The notes: generated from the letters alone by a model not told the origin. Counted from the first letter of the stretch, positions 1-6,865 are shown. The stretch is DNA of 12,022 nucleotides from CALKKN01 sp050118555 (GCA_050118555.1 JASFKQ010000114.1:1-12022); one strand, 5' to 3'. Numbers and translations are program-made.

Positions 1-687
1 CGACCGGTCTTCGTTGCGCTCGCCGCGGCCTGCGTAGCGCACGCTGTCCGACCGGGTGTCGTTGAACAGCACGCCGTCGCGGAACGGCTGCGCGTTGTGG
101 GTGCCCGCCGGCAGGGTCACGGACATCCGCACGTGCTGACCGTTGAACAGCAGCATGCCGCCGGTTCGGACGCCTGAAATGTACATCCCGCCCTGCGTCG
201 GTACCACGTTGTTGAGGTGCAGCTTGTTGAGCATCAGCGGACCCTCGTCGCCGTTCGGGTCGTAGAGGGTGGCTTTGAAGTTGAAACCCTCCATGTCCAC
301 GTGCATGGCCCAGTGGAACCGCCGCTTTGCAATATCGAAGGCGAGGATGCTGTCGTAGCCGGTGGAGGTCAGGAAGACGTTGCCCTGCCAGACGGCGATC
401 TCGTGGCAGTGCTTGAGCCAGGGGCTGCGCCAGGAGCCAAGCAGCCGAAAGTCCGGAGTGTAGGCGAACAACTCGTCACTGGCGGCGATAAACACGGTCT
501 CGCCGTGAATGGCAATGCCGCGCAGCCCACGGTCCGCGCCGCGCCCTTCCCAGTCGATGTCCATGGTGTTCCAGTCCAGTGCCTGGCGCACGGACTGCTG
601 CTCGAGGTCCACCACGCAGACGCCGCCGTGGCTCTCGCCCTGGCGGCTGCCGCGCACGACCGACGTGGCGATCAGCCTGGATGCCAT
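1..687 (-). CDS. Beta-propeller-like cytoplasmic protein, 3' part beyond window
   Basis: An open frame of 229 codons runs from an ATG at 687 to the window edge, so the C-terminus is missing. An in-frame TGA lies only 10 bases upstream (697-699), so no earlier start is possible. It begins 17 bases after the stop of receptor 1 and is probably cotranscribed with it; no clear Shine-Dalgarno is visible. There is no signal peptide or membrane segment. The protein shows blade-like repeats of short hydrophobic strands: VVRGS..GGVCVVDL, DRGLRGIAIHGETVFIA, WLKHCHEIAVWQGNVFLTSTGYDSILAFDI, KLHLNNVVPTQGGMYISG and HNAQPFRDGVLFNDT. The conserved-looking GLRGI, HCHEI, STGYDSI and HLNNV signatures recall uncharacterised TIGR03032/DUF4915-like propeller proteins, but that family assignment is from memory and uncertain. 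Function unknown. The location suggests work on the product or substrate of the neighbouring receptor, which is inference. Confidence 0.8.
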   Translation of the reverse strand, partial: MASRLIATSVVRGSRQGESHGGVCVVDLEQQSVRQALDWNTMDIDWEGRGADRGLRGIAIHGETVFIAASDELFAYTPDFRLLGSWRSPWLKHCHEIAVWQGNVFLTSTGYDSILAFDIAKRRFHWAMHVDMEGFNFKATLYDPNGDEGPLMLNKLHLNNVVPTQGGMYISGVRTGGMLLFNGQHVRMSVTLPAGTHNAQPFRDGVLFNDTRSDSVRYAGRGERNEDRS

Positions 688-704
688 CCGGGTGGTTCAG
701 CCGT

Positions 705-3107
705 TCAGCGGAAGGCCTTCCTGACGGAGAGACCGTAGCTGCGCGGCCGTACCTGGTACTCCCAGGTCTTGTAGTAGGGGACGCCGAACCAATCGGATTC
801 GGTGCCCGTCAGACGCGTCGTCACGCGCTTCTCGTCGGTCAGATTGTTGACGAAGGCCGTGATCGTCCAGTCGTTGGGCAGCGACAGGCCCAGCTGCAGG
901 TTGACGTTGCTCCAGTCCGGGATCAGGTCGGCCGGGTCGCGCTCGATGGCGCCGCTGGTGCTGTCCCACCACTCGTCGCCATAGGCATAATCGACGCGTG
1001 TCCAGAGCGTTCCGTCGAATGGGCGCCAGGGCAGGGTGTAGTCGGCGGCGACCCACCAGGCCCATTCGGGCGCGTTCGGCAGTGGGTCGCCCGGGCGCAT
1101 TACGTTTCCGTTCAGGAACTCGAAGGTCGAATCCGCCTGCGCGTCGAGCCAGGTCACGTTGCCCTCGAACTGCAAATTGTTGGTGGCCTGCCACAGGAAG
1201 GACAATTCCACGCCGTCGGTCGTGGTCTTGCCGGCGTTGACGGTGCCGCGCAGCCACCACGGCAGGTCGCCGCTGCCAACCTGGGCGAATTGGCGGTCGT
1301 CCCACTCCATGTGGAACAGCGTCACGTTCAGCTGCAACGAACCGTCAAACAGCAGTGACTTCGTGCCGATTTCGTAATTGTCCATGAAGTCCGGCCCGTA
1401 GTTCGGCGGTAGCAGTCCCGATTGCGCCGCCCGGAAGCTGTTCTGCCCGCCGGGGCGGAAACCCTGGCTGAACAGGGCGTAGACCATGATGTTGTCGGTG
1501 ATGTCGTACTGGGTGGAGAGTTTGAAAGCCCAGTCTTCGGTCGTGCTGTCCGCGTAGACGGTACCGTTGGTATCGAAGGTGCCCCAGACCGGAAGGCCGC
1601 CCGGGAAGTTGTAGGTCTGCTGCATGTCCTCGCTGAACCTGAACCAGCGTGCACCGCCGGTCACCGACCAGGCTTCGGTAATGTCGTAGGTGACCTCGCC
1701 GAAAAACGCCAGTTGTTCGTAAGTGCGGTCCAGCGCCTCCGAGTAACCGATGTCGGTTTCCGGCAGCGGGTACTGCACGTCGTACCCGTAGTAGTTGTAG
1801 TAGTAAGCCCAGTAATTGGCGTAGTACCAGACTTCGCCGGGCTGATCCGCCCGGGTGAGGTCCGGATTCCTGGTGCCGTACAGCCACTGGTCTTCGATTT
1901 TTTCGTAGAAGCCGCCGATCATCCACTGGAAGCGGCTGTCGCCCTGCGAGGTCAGGCGGATCTCCTGCGAGAACCGGTCCTGCGTCTGATCGTTGAACAC
2001 CCAGCCGTAGGTATACGCCGAGTTGTACAGCGGATAGTAGGCGCCCCAGTAGCTGTCCTTCCACTGCTCGTAGACCATGTTCTCCCATTCGTAGGCGATG
2101 TCCCGGTCGAGGTAGGTCGTGCTGGAAACCAGAGTCGCGAACCCCAGGTCACCCTCGACCATGAGCGACGCGTTCCACCAGTCGTCATCCCGGAACTCGT
2201 CGTGGAACATCGCGATCTGGTCATCGCCGAAATAGGTGTCCTCGGCCCAGCTGCCGTCCGCCGCGTTCCTCTCGCTGATCAGCATCAGCGTCGTGCTCCA
2301 GTTCTCGGTCATGTTCCAGAGCAACGATGCGCGACCACCCGTCAGCTTGTACTTGTTCCAGTCGTCCTGTACCCACTGCTCGTTATTGGGCGGTGAGGAA
2401 AACCGGGTCGGATCCGGCGCGACATAGGTCTCGCCGTAGATGTTGTCGATCCAGCCGCCCTCGTCGCGCGTGTGGGCCACCAGGCGCAGGGCGAGTGTGT
2501 CCTTGATCAGCGGGATGTTGATATGGCCGTTGACGGCCCAGCTGCCCGAGCCCCCCTTGGTGGCGTAGTACTCACTGTATACCTCACCGGACCAGGCGGT
2601 CGGGTCGGGCTTGTTCGTAATCACGCGCACCGTGCCGGCCAGAGAGGACGATCCGAACAGGGTGCCTTGCGGGCCCGGCAGCGACTCGATGCGCTCGATG
2701 TCCACCATGGCGGGCCACAGTTGCTGGGAATTGAAGGTCAGCGGGGTTTCGTCCAGGTACACAGCGGCCGTGCTGGCCGTGTAGTACTCGCCGGTGCCCG
2801 TCGAGGCGCCGCGGAATTTCACCGAGTTCCGTCCCGGGGTATCCTGGATCAGCGTCAGGCTGGGAAGGGCATTAGCGACGTCGTTGAAGCCCGTGAATGC
2901 ATTCCGCTTGATATCTTCGGCCGTGAAAGCCTGGATGGACTGCGGCAGCTCCTGCATCGACATCTCGCGCCGCTGCGCGGTAACCCTGACCTCCTCGATG
3001 GGCCGCTTTTCCTGGTCATTGTCCTGGGCTGCCGCGTGCTGGGTCGAGTAAAGCGCTGTCGCAATGACGGCCGTGAGCGGCCGGAGTATGAGCTTCGGTT
3101 TCCTGAT
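705..3107 (-). CDS. TonB-dependent outer-membrane receptor 1 (non-canonical ATC start proposed)
   Basis: This is a ligand-gated outer-membrane transporter driven by TonB-ExbBD, about 800 aa if started at 3107. The frame holds a signal peptide (RKPKLILRPLTAVIATAL.. ending AAAQD), a TonB box (IEEVRVTAQRRE, about residues 37-48), a plug domain with VYLDETP and GPQGTLFG (145-152), then a 22-strand-type barrel rich in aromatic residues. The C-terminus is SVRKAFR, with Phe one place before the end. The first ATG in frame (2963) lies after the TonB box, so it cannot be the true start. Between it and the upstream TAA (3138-3140) there is no ATG, GTG or TTG. An ATC at 3105-3107 has GGGGAGG (3113-3119) five bases upstream and would give MRKPKLIL. 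Residues 353-369 and 427-446 are Tyr/Trp-rich probable surface loops. The substrate is unknown. Receptor 2 shares the VYLDETP, GPQGTLFGS and GWIDN blocks and is a paralogue. Confidence 0.93.
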   Translation of the reverse strand: MRKPKLILRPLTAVIATALYSTQHAAAQDNDQEKRPIEEVRVTAQRREMSMQELPQSIQAFTAEDIKRNAFTGFNDVANALPSLTLIQDTPGRNSVKFRGASTGTGEYYTASTAAVYLDETPLTFNSQQLWPAMVDIERIESLPGPQGTLFGSSSLAGTVRVITNKPDPTAWSGEVYSEYYATKGGSGSWAVNGHINIPLIKDTLALRLVAHTRDEGGWIDNIYGETYVAPDPTRFSSPPNNEQWVQDDWNKYKLTGGRASLLWNMTENWSTTLMLISERNAADGSWAEDTYFGDDQIAMFHDEFRDDDWWNASLMVEGDLGFATLVSSTTYLDRDIAYEWENMVYEQWKDSYWGAYYPLYNSAYTYGWVFNDQTQDRFSQEIRLTSQGDSRFQWMIGGFYEKIEDQWLYGTRNPDLTRADQPGEVWYYANYWAYYYNYYGYDVQYPLPETDIGYSEALDRTYEQLAFFGEVTYDITEAWSVTGGARWFRFSEDMQQTYNFPGGLPVWGTFDTNGTVYADSTTEDWAFKLSTQYDITDNIMVYALFSQGFRPGGQNSFRAAQSGLLPPNYGPDFMDNYEIGTKSLLFDGSLQLNVTLFHMEWDDRQFAQVGSGDLPWWLRGTVNAGKTTTDGVELSFLWQATNNLQFEGNVTWLDAQADSTFEFLNGNVMRPGDPLPNAPEWAWWVAADYTLPWRPFDGTLWTRVDYAYGDEWWDSTSGAIERDPADLIPDWSNVNLQLGLSLPNDWTITAFVNNLTDEKRVTTRLTGTESDWFGVPYYKTWEYQVRPRSYGLSVRKAFR

Positions 3108-3112
3108 GACGA

Positions 3113-3119
3113 CCTCCCC
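3113..3119 (-). promoter_or_regulatory. Shine-Dalgarno of receptor 1 that points to an ATC start
   Basis: On the minus strand GGGGAGG is followed by five bases (TCGTC) and then ATC AGG AAA CCG AAG. It is the only strong ribosome binding site near the signal-peptide coding region, and its spacing fits initiation at 3107. A CTG at 3129-3131 is also in frame but has no such site ahead of it. Confidence 0.6.
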
Positions 3120-3144
3120 AATCTCAATCAGTACTGCTTATTAA

Positions 3145-3168
3145 GCCTGAATGCACTCCCGTTCAGGC
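3145..3168 (-). repeat. Inverted repeat / leader hairpin upstream of receptor 1
   Basis: GCCTGAA at 3162-3168 pairs perfectly with TTCAGGC at 3145-3151 on the minus strand, with a 10-base loop CGGGAGTGCA. It overlaps by two bases the palindrome GCTTAATAAGC at 3136-3146 and ends about 40 bases before the proposed start codon. No U-tract follows, so it is not a typical intrinsic terminator. It may be an operator or an RNA element. Confidence 0.4.
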
Positions 3169-3294
3169 CGGCTTCGAAAAGTCCAATTTATTGAAATCCT
3201 GTAGAAACTTAGCAGATTGTCTTAGATGAATACAAGCCACTTGAGCCAGATCAATTGGCGAGGGGCGAAATGCGGGTATTCTAAAATGTTTTGT

Positions 3295-3321
3295 GGTCTG
3301 TGCGCACGGGCCGGCCAGACC
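3295..3321 (-). terminator. Weak terminator candidate downstream of the adenosyltransferase
   Basis: GGTCTG (3316-3321) and CAGACC (3295-3300) form 6-bp perfect arms around a 15-base GC-rich loop, about 75 bases beyond the stop of the adenosyltransferase gene. The sequence after it is ACAAAACATTTT rather than a clean T run, so termination is only possible, not shown. It could equally be an operator near the receptor promoter. Confidence 0.25.
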
Positions 3322-3395
3322 CGTTGGAATGGCTGCGAAGCGGGGGCGTCGATGTCGGCCGTGCGAATAGCGGCCGCGTAACAGGCGCGTCTCGG

Positions 3396-3950
3396 TCAGC
3401 CGCGCTGGTCGCCGTGGACCCAGATGACTTCGGAACCCCCTTCCGTTCGGGCCAGGACGCGGGCGAGCACGAACAGCAGGTCGGACAGGCGGTTGAGGTA
3501 ACGGATGGTGGCTTCGTTCACCGTCTCGTTGTGTGCCAGGCTGATCACGCGACGCTCGGCGCGGCGGGCCACGGTGCGGGCCATGTGGCACCTGGCGGCG
3601 GACTCCGAGCCGCCGGGCAGGATAAAGTCCTTCAGTGGCGGCAGGTCTTTGTTGAAGGCGTCGAGTTGCTTCTCGAGACCGTCCACGTAGGCGTCCGGAA
3701 TCAGCGTGGTGCCGGGCATGCAGAGTTCCCCTCCGAGGTCAAACAGTTCGTGCTGAACCCAGGTCAGGCAGTCGCGCACGGCAACGGGCGGATCGGAACT
3801 GAGCACCAGCCCGACCGCGCTGTTCAACTCGTCGACGGTCCCGAAGGCTTCCACCCGCAGGCTGTCCTTGTCCACGCGCGAACCGTCGCCCAGGCCGGTC
3901 GTGCCCTTGTCACCCGTGCGGGTGTAAATCTTCGATAAGCGATTTCCCAT
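3396..3950 (-). CDS. pduO: Cob(I)alamin adenosyltransferase, PduO/MMAB type
   Basis: The enzyme transfers the 5'-deoxyadenosyl group of ATP to cob(I)alamin, giving adenosylcobalamin for mutases such as methylmalonyl-CoA mutase. At 184 aa it has normal family length and the family signatures in order: the N-terminal ATP loop YTRTGDKGTTGLGDG (9-23), VEAFGTVDELNSAVG (33-47), the FILPGG block followed by ARTVARRAERRV (109-135, Arg-rich substrate site), and YLNRLSDLLFVLAR (151-164). The start MGNRLSKIYTRTGD matches the usual N-terminus. It has no Shine-Dalgarno sequence. Its ATG lies seven bases after the stop of the CadC-like gene, inside a stem, which suggests translational coupling. No other cobalamin gene is in the window. 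Cytoplasmic. Confidence 0.95.
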   Translation of the reverse strand: MGNRLSKIYTRTGDKGTTGLGDGSRVDKDSLRVEAFGTVDELNSAVGLVLSSDPPVAVRDCLTWVQHELFDLGGELCMPGTTLIPDAYVDGLEKQLDAFNKDLPPLKDFILPGGSESAARCHMARTVARRAERRVISLAHNETVNEATIRYLNRLSDLLFVLARVLARTEGGSEVIWVHGDQRG

Positions 3951-3979
3951 CGGCGGATTATAACGTGGATGCCGCCGAT
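3948..3979 (-). repeat. Inverted repeat over the regulator stop and pduO start
   Basis: ATCGGCGG (3972-3979 read on the minus strand) and CCGCCGAT (3949-3956) are perfect 8-bp arms with a 15-base loop. The loop carries most of the regulator's last codons and TAA, and the 3' arm runs into the ATG of the adenosyltransferase (3948-3950). In mRNA the stem would hide the pduO start until a ribosome finishing the regulator opens it. Confidence 0.5.
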
Positions 3980-6018
3980 GTCTCCGTCATCGATTTCTTT
4001 CTGAATTGCCGGCCAGCCTTTGCGCAATCGTACGGAAGTCCCGGGTCCTTGCAGTAGTCAGGCCAGGATTCCGTCTGCAGCCAATACTCGAGTTGTCCTG
4101 TCACGTCCAGCCATTTCAGGATGCTGGGATTCTGGCGCGCCGCCGAGAAGGCCGGGCGCAGCAAGATGCCGCTTTCACGCACCAGGGAGTCACCGGCGGC
4201 GATACGCTGCCCGACCAGGTCCAGGGCCGCGTCCTGCAATCCGGCAGCCGCCAGCAGTTGGGCGACATAGAAATGAAGGATCAACCCTTCATCCGCTGCT
4301 GCGTCGAGTTTGGACACAAGCTCGGGATCCACCGTGACATCCGCCTGTTCGGCGACGTCTATTACGGTCGCCATCAATTCGCTCATGCGCTGCGTGTTGC
4401 GGCTGTCGACGTTCATCGTCGGAAGCTCGATCACGCCATCCACGATGAAGATGTCCTTGGGCCCCAGTTCGGTGAAGCCCTCGCGTGCCGCCTGGAAGTC
4501 GCCCGCCAGCAGGTTCATCACCAGGCCCGTGTAGGTTCGCTGGTAGCGCTCGTAGACACCTTGTGCCCTGATAAACGCCATGGCCTCATCCATGTGTCCC
4601 GAACAAAGCAACGCATCTCCGTACAGGGCGGCATTCAGCATCGTCAATGGATCCAGCGCCAGGGCTCGCCCGAAGTAACGGATGCCGTCCTGAAATCGCC
4701 CGACGCTGTCCATCAGCATGCCCATCCGGAAATTCACCTTTGGATGGTTTGGTGCACTGGCCAGCAGTGAACGCATTCGCTGGACGGTCTCGGCAAGGGA
4801 AACGGCCTCCTCCCGATAATCGACGAGCGTCAGGGCCAGACGGGCTTCGACGTTTTTGGCATCGATGGCCAGCGCCGTTTCGGCATCCTGCCGTGCCGCC
4901 CGCAGCCGTTCCGACCAGATCGGGTCTCCGGGTCCGGGCCTGGCAGGGCCCGAGGAAAAGCCCATTTCCACACGAGTGATCGCCAGGGTCGACCAGGCCT
5001 CGCTCAGCGAGGGGTCCACGGTGACCGCATGCACCAGCGCCTTGATCGCCCTGTCGAGGTTATCTCCCCAGGGGGTGCGCAGCAGGGACTTTGCGTACAG
5101 GTAGGATTGGTAGGCGGCCGGATCCGGCGCCGCGATCGGTCGATGACCGATGACCGGTTCGGCGCCCAGCGCCGTTTCCACCGAAGCCGCCACCTCACCA
5201 GGGATCGAGTAAATTTCGTCCTCGGGGCGCGTCACGACGTCCGACCATTCCACCAGCCCGGTTCCGGTGTCGATCAGGTACACGCCAACCCTCAGGCCTT
5301 CGGTCGAACGCCGCAGTGACCCGTCGACGACGTAGTTGACGTGCAGCTTCTCGCCGACGGCCGCTACATCCTTCTTGCTATCGCCCTGGAACTGGAACGA
5401 TGAGTTGCCTGCGATCACGGCGATCGACGGGTTGCGGCTCAATGCGGACAGGATTTCGTCGGCCACGCCGAAGGCCAGCGGTTCGTCCTGGCTGGTTCCG
5501 CCCTGGATGTCGAACGGCAGGACCGCCAGCATGACCGAGGTTTTTCCGTCCGGTGCTTCGGGGCGCGGCTTGTTAATCGGCTGCTCCCGGAAATACACGG
5601 TGGCGGCGAGGATCGCAAGAAGCACCGCGACGATTGGCGCCAGCAGACGGCTACGCTCGCGCCGATTCCCGGAGGACGGCGGTGGCCCCACCCCGGCTGT
5701 CAGCCTGTACCCCGTCTTGGGAACGGTTTCGATGTAGTGGTGGTCGCGATGCCCGTCGCCGAAGATCTTCCGCAGCTGCGACACGGCACGTGTCAGGCTC
5801 TCGTCGCCGCCGAACTCGGTGGCCCAGATGGATTCGATGAATTCCTGGCGCGTGACGACCTCGCCGCGCCGCGCGGCCAGCATCTGCAGCACGGCCATGA
5901 TCTTCGGTTCGATGGTGGTCTCGCCGTCCGGGCCGGAGATGATGCGGCGCGAGGGTTCGACCCGGAATGATCCGAGGGCGAAGGGTTCTTTTACCGTTTT
6001 CGGGTGCTCTGAGGCCAT
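3958..6018 (-). CDS. CadC-like membrane transcriptional regulator with TolB-like and TPR regions
   Basis: This is a one-step signalling protein that senses outside the inner membrane and binds DNA inside. From the start at 6018 (686 aa) it has an OmpR/PhoB-type winged helix at about 14-108, ending in the family pattern SLTRAVSQLRKIFGD..YIETVPKTGYRL. One transmembrane helix follows at about 125-143 (LLAPIVAVLLAILAATVYF). A TolB/FlgO-like domain lies at about 160-278 (VMLAVLPFD..FGVADEILSALSRNPSIAVI..YVVDGSLRR). A helical TPR-like region extends to about 600. Two cysteines near the C-terminus (656 and 665) could form a periplasmic disulfide. An earlier ATG at 6054 adds 12 basic residues but lacks a Shine-Dalgarno; GCGGA precedes the ATG at 6018. 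It lies divergent to the secreted-protein gene and directly upstream of pduO. Its targets are probably the adjacent promoters, which is inference. Confidence 0.92.
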   Translation of the reverse strand: MASEHPKTVKEPFALGSFRVEPSRRIISGPDGETTIEPKIMAVLQMLAARRGEVVTRQEFIESIWATEFGGDESLTRAVSQLRKIFGDGHRDHHYIETVPKTGYRLTAGVGPPPSSGNRRERSRLLAPIVAVLLAILAATVYFREQPINKPRPEAPDGKTSVMLAVLPFDIQGGTSQDEPLAFGVADEILSALSRNPSIAVIAGNSSFQFQGDSKKDVAAVGEKLHVNYVVDGSLRRSTEGLRVGVYLIDTGTGLVEWSDVVTRPEDEIYSIPGEVAASVETALGAEPVIGHRPIAAPDPAAYQSYLYAKSLLRTPWGDNLDRAIKALVHAVTVDPSLSEAWSTLAITRVEMGFSSGPARPGPGDPIWSERLRAARQDAETALAIDAKNVEARLALTLVDYREEAVSLAETVQRMRSLLASAPNHPKVNFRMGMLMDSVGRFQDGIRYFGRALALDPLTMLNAALYGDALLCSGHMDEAMAFIRAQGVYERYQRTYTGLVMNLLAGDFQAAREGFTELGPKDIFIVDGVIELPTMNVDSRNTQRMSELMATVIDVAEQADVTVDPELVSKLDAAADEGLILHFYVAQLLAAAGLQDAALDLVGQRIAAGDSLVRESGILLRPAFSAARQNPSILKWLDVTGQLEYWLQTESWPDYCKDPGLPYDCAKAGRQFRKKSMTETSAASTL

Positions 6019-6163
6019 TTTTCCGCAACCCGGTCGTTTGCGGTGCCGCGCCATCAGGTAATCATCAGGAAATCTTTCGGCTTCCTTCGGGACTCCCGCG
6101 CCGGAAACACCTTAGTTTCAAAGTCACGGCCGGTCGTGGCACTGAGGATCGCCGATGGCTGAT

Positions 6164-6192
6164 CTGTCCGGTTCGCCGATCGAATCGGACAG
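6164..6192. promoter_or_regulatory. 29-bp dyad, candidate operator in divergent promoter region
   Basis: CTGTCCG (6164-6170) and CGGACAG (6186-6192) are perfect arms. An inner TTCG/CGAA pair (6172-6175, 6181-6184) extends the dyad to 11 of 12 matching positions around the centre CCGAT. TCGCCGAT also occurs as a direct repeat at 6149-6156 and 6173-6180, 24 bp apart. The site lies about 90 bp before the secreted-protein start and 150 bp before the regulator start. It ends 11 bp before TATAGC (6204-6209), a possible -10 box. Confidence 0.45.
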
Positions 6193-6264
6193 TCCATTTC
6201 GAGTATAGCGCGGCCTGACAAATTCCAGCGACCCGAACCTGCCGCTTTCTTGACTTCTGATCAA

Positions 6265-6272
6265 GAGGAGGT
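6265..6272 (+). promoter_or_regulatory. Strong Shine-Dalgarno fixing the start of the secreted protein
   Basis: GAGGAGGT lies seven bases before the ATG at 6280 and decides this start over an in-frame TTG at 6250. A small stem, TCTTGA (6248-6253) with TCAAGA (6261-6266), overlaps its first two bases and could slightly mask the site. Confidence 0.8.
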
Positions 6273-6279
6273 AATTACG

Positions 6280-6798
6280 ATGAAACGCAAATCTGTTCGA
6301 TTTCTGCTTTTCCTGCTGCTCGTGTGCTTCAGTGTGACCGTCGTCAGCGCGGGCAACAATCCTGGCCCAAGACCTCTCATGGGAAGCATGAGCGGTGAGG
6401 CCATATTTGACTTCGAGTCGGTCGCCTGCCTGCCCGTCAACGGTGCGCCTTACCAGACCATTAGTCACATGGCTGGTTACGTGACGCATCTCGGCTGGGC
6501 CGATTACTACTCGACTCACTGTACCAATCTGTCGACACTTGCCCTCGAAGGCGGTGAAGCAACCCTGGTCGCGGCCAACGGTGACAAAATCTGGTTGGAG
6601 TACTCCGCCAACGTAATTCCGCCAGTCGTGGTCCCAGGGACGGTGGTATACGAAGTTACGAATGTCGTGGTCGGTGGAACCGGTCGCTTCGAAAACGCGT
6701 CCGGTGAGTTCCTGTCACTGGTTTTCGTCACGATTGAGGACCCTTATGCTTTGACCGCCCCGTTAGGTCAGGAATTCACAGGCAGTATCAGCTACTAG
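6280..6798 (+). CDS. Secreted small beta-rich protein, family not identified
   Basis: The protein is 172 aa, with a clear signal peptide (MKRKSVRFLLFLLLVCFSVTVVSA, cleavage expected after Ala24) and no lipobox or further membrane segment, so it is probably periplasmic or secreted. The mature part of about 148 residues looks all-beta. Short blocks stand out: GEAIFDF (39-45), AGYVTHLGWADYYSTHC (65-81), GGEATLVAANGDKIWLEY (91-108) and VVGGTGRFENASGEF (130-144). The THLG / AANGD / GGTGRF series resembles secreted domains of allene-oxide-cyclase or lipocalin-like barrel type, but no firm family can be named. Cys50 and Cys81 could form a disulfide. It is the only plus-strand gene, divergent from the CadC-like regulator and convergent with receptor 2. 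Function unknown; a role beside the receptors is only suggested by position. Confidence 0.88.
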   Translation: MKRKSVRFLLFLLLVCFSVTVVSAGNNPGPRPLMGSMSGEAIFDFESVACLPVNGAPYQTISHMAGYVTHLGWADYYSTHCTNLSTLALEGGEATLVAANGDKIWLEYSANVIPPVVVPGTVVYEVTNVVVGGTGRFENASGEFLSLVFVTIEDPYALTAPLGQEFTGSISY

Positions 6799-6865
6799 CC
6801 CGGAGCGATCCGCGCATACGGTTGCTCGGAGGCCGCATGTATCGGTTTGAGTCGATAACACGGCA
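6799..6865. other. Convergent intergenic gap between secreted protein and receptor 2
   Basis: These 67 bases separate two convergent genes. No hairpin with a U-tract is visible for either strand. The only symmetry is the short ATCG/CGAT pair at 6841-6856. Termination here may be Rho-dependent. Confidence 0.4.

Larger units (their letters stand above)
3108..3395 (-). promoter_or_regulatory. Leader and promoter region of receptor 1
   Basis: This 288-base gap between the adenosyltransferase stop and receptor 1 is visibly richer in A and T than its surroundings around 3170-3300, as expected for a promoter. TAGAAT at 3278-3283 (minus) is a possible -10 box, but no convincing -35 partner was found. 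Two dyads lie near the coding start: the palindrome GCTTAATAAGC (3136-3146) and a hairpin with 7-bp perfect arms (3145-3151 and 3162-3168, 10-base loop). No cobalamin riboswitch motif was found, despite the adjacent adenosyltransferase. Confidence 0.45.

Noticed and set aside
705..3127. Frameshift in receptor 1 linking a TTG start at 3127 to the main frame
   Set aside because: The signal peptide, TonB box and plug are all in one uninterrupted frame from 3107, so no frameshift is needed; only the start codon is unusual.
217..3194. Long plus-strand open frames at 217-738, 579-1358, 1422-2396 and 2472-3194
   Set aside because: They lie opposite receptor 1 and the propeller gene, whose minus-strand proteins show clear family motifs. 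The plus frames show no recognisable domain or good ribosome binding site and reflect high GC.
3108..3395. Cobalamin riboswitch ahead of receptor 1, next to a cobalamin adenosyltransferase
   Set aside because: No B12-box-like sequence or the expected conserved cores were found on the minus strand. A receptor for B12 is therefore not supported by the leader.
6250..6277. TTGACT with TAATTA at 16-base spacing as a promoter
   Set aside because: These bases coincide with the Shine-Dalgarno and start of the secreted protein, so transcription would begin at or after its ATG.
6124..6519. Minus-strand open frame opposite the secreted-protein gene
   Set aside because: The plus-strand gene has a strong Shine-Dalgarno and a signal peptide; the minus frame is low-complexity with no family features and crosses the intergenic dyad.
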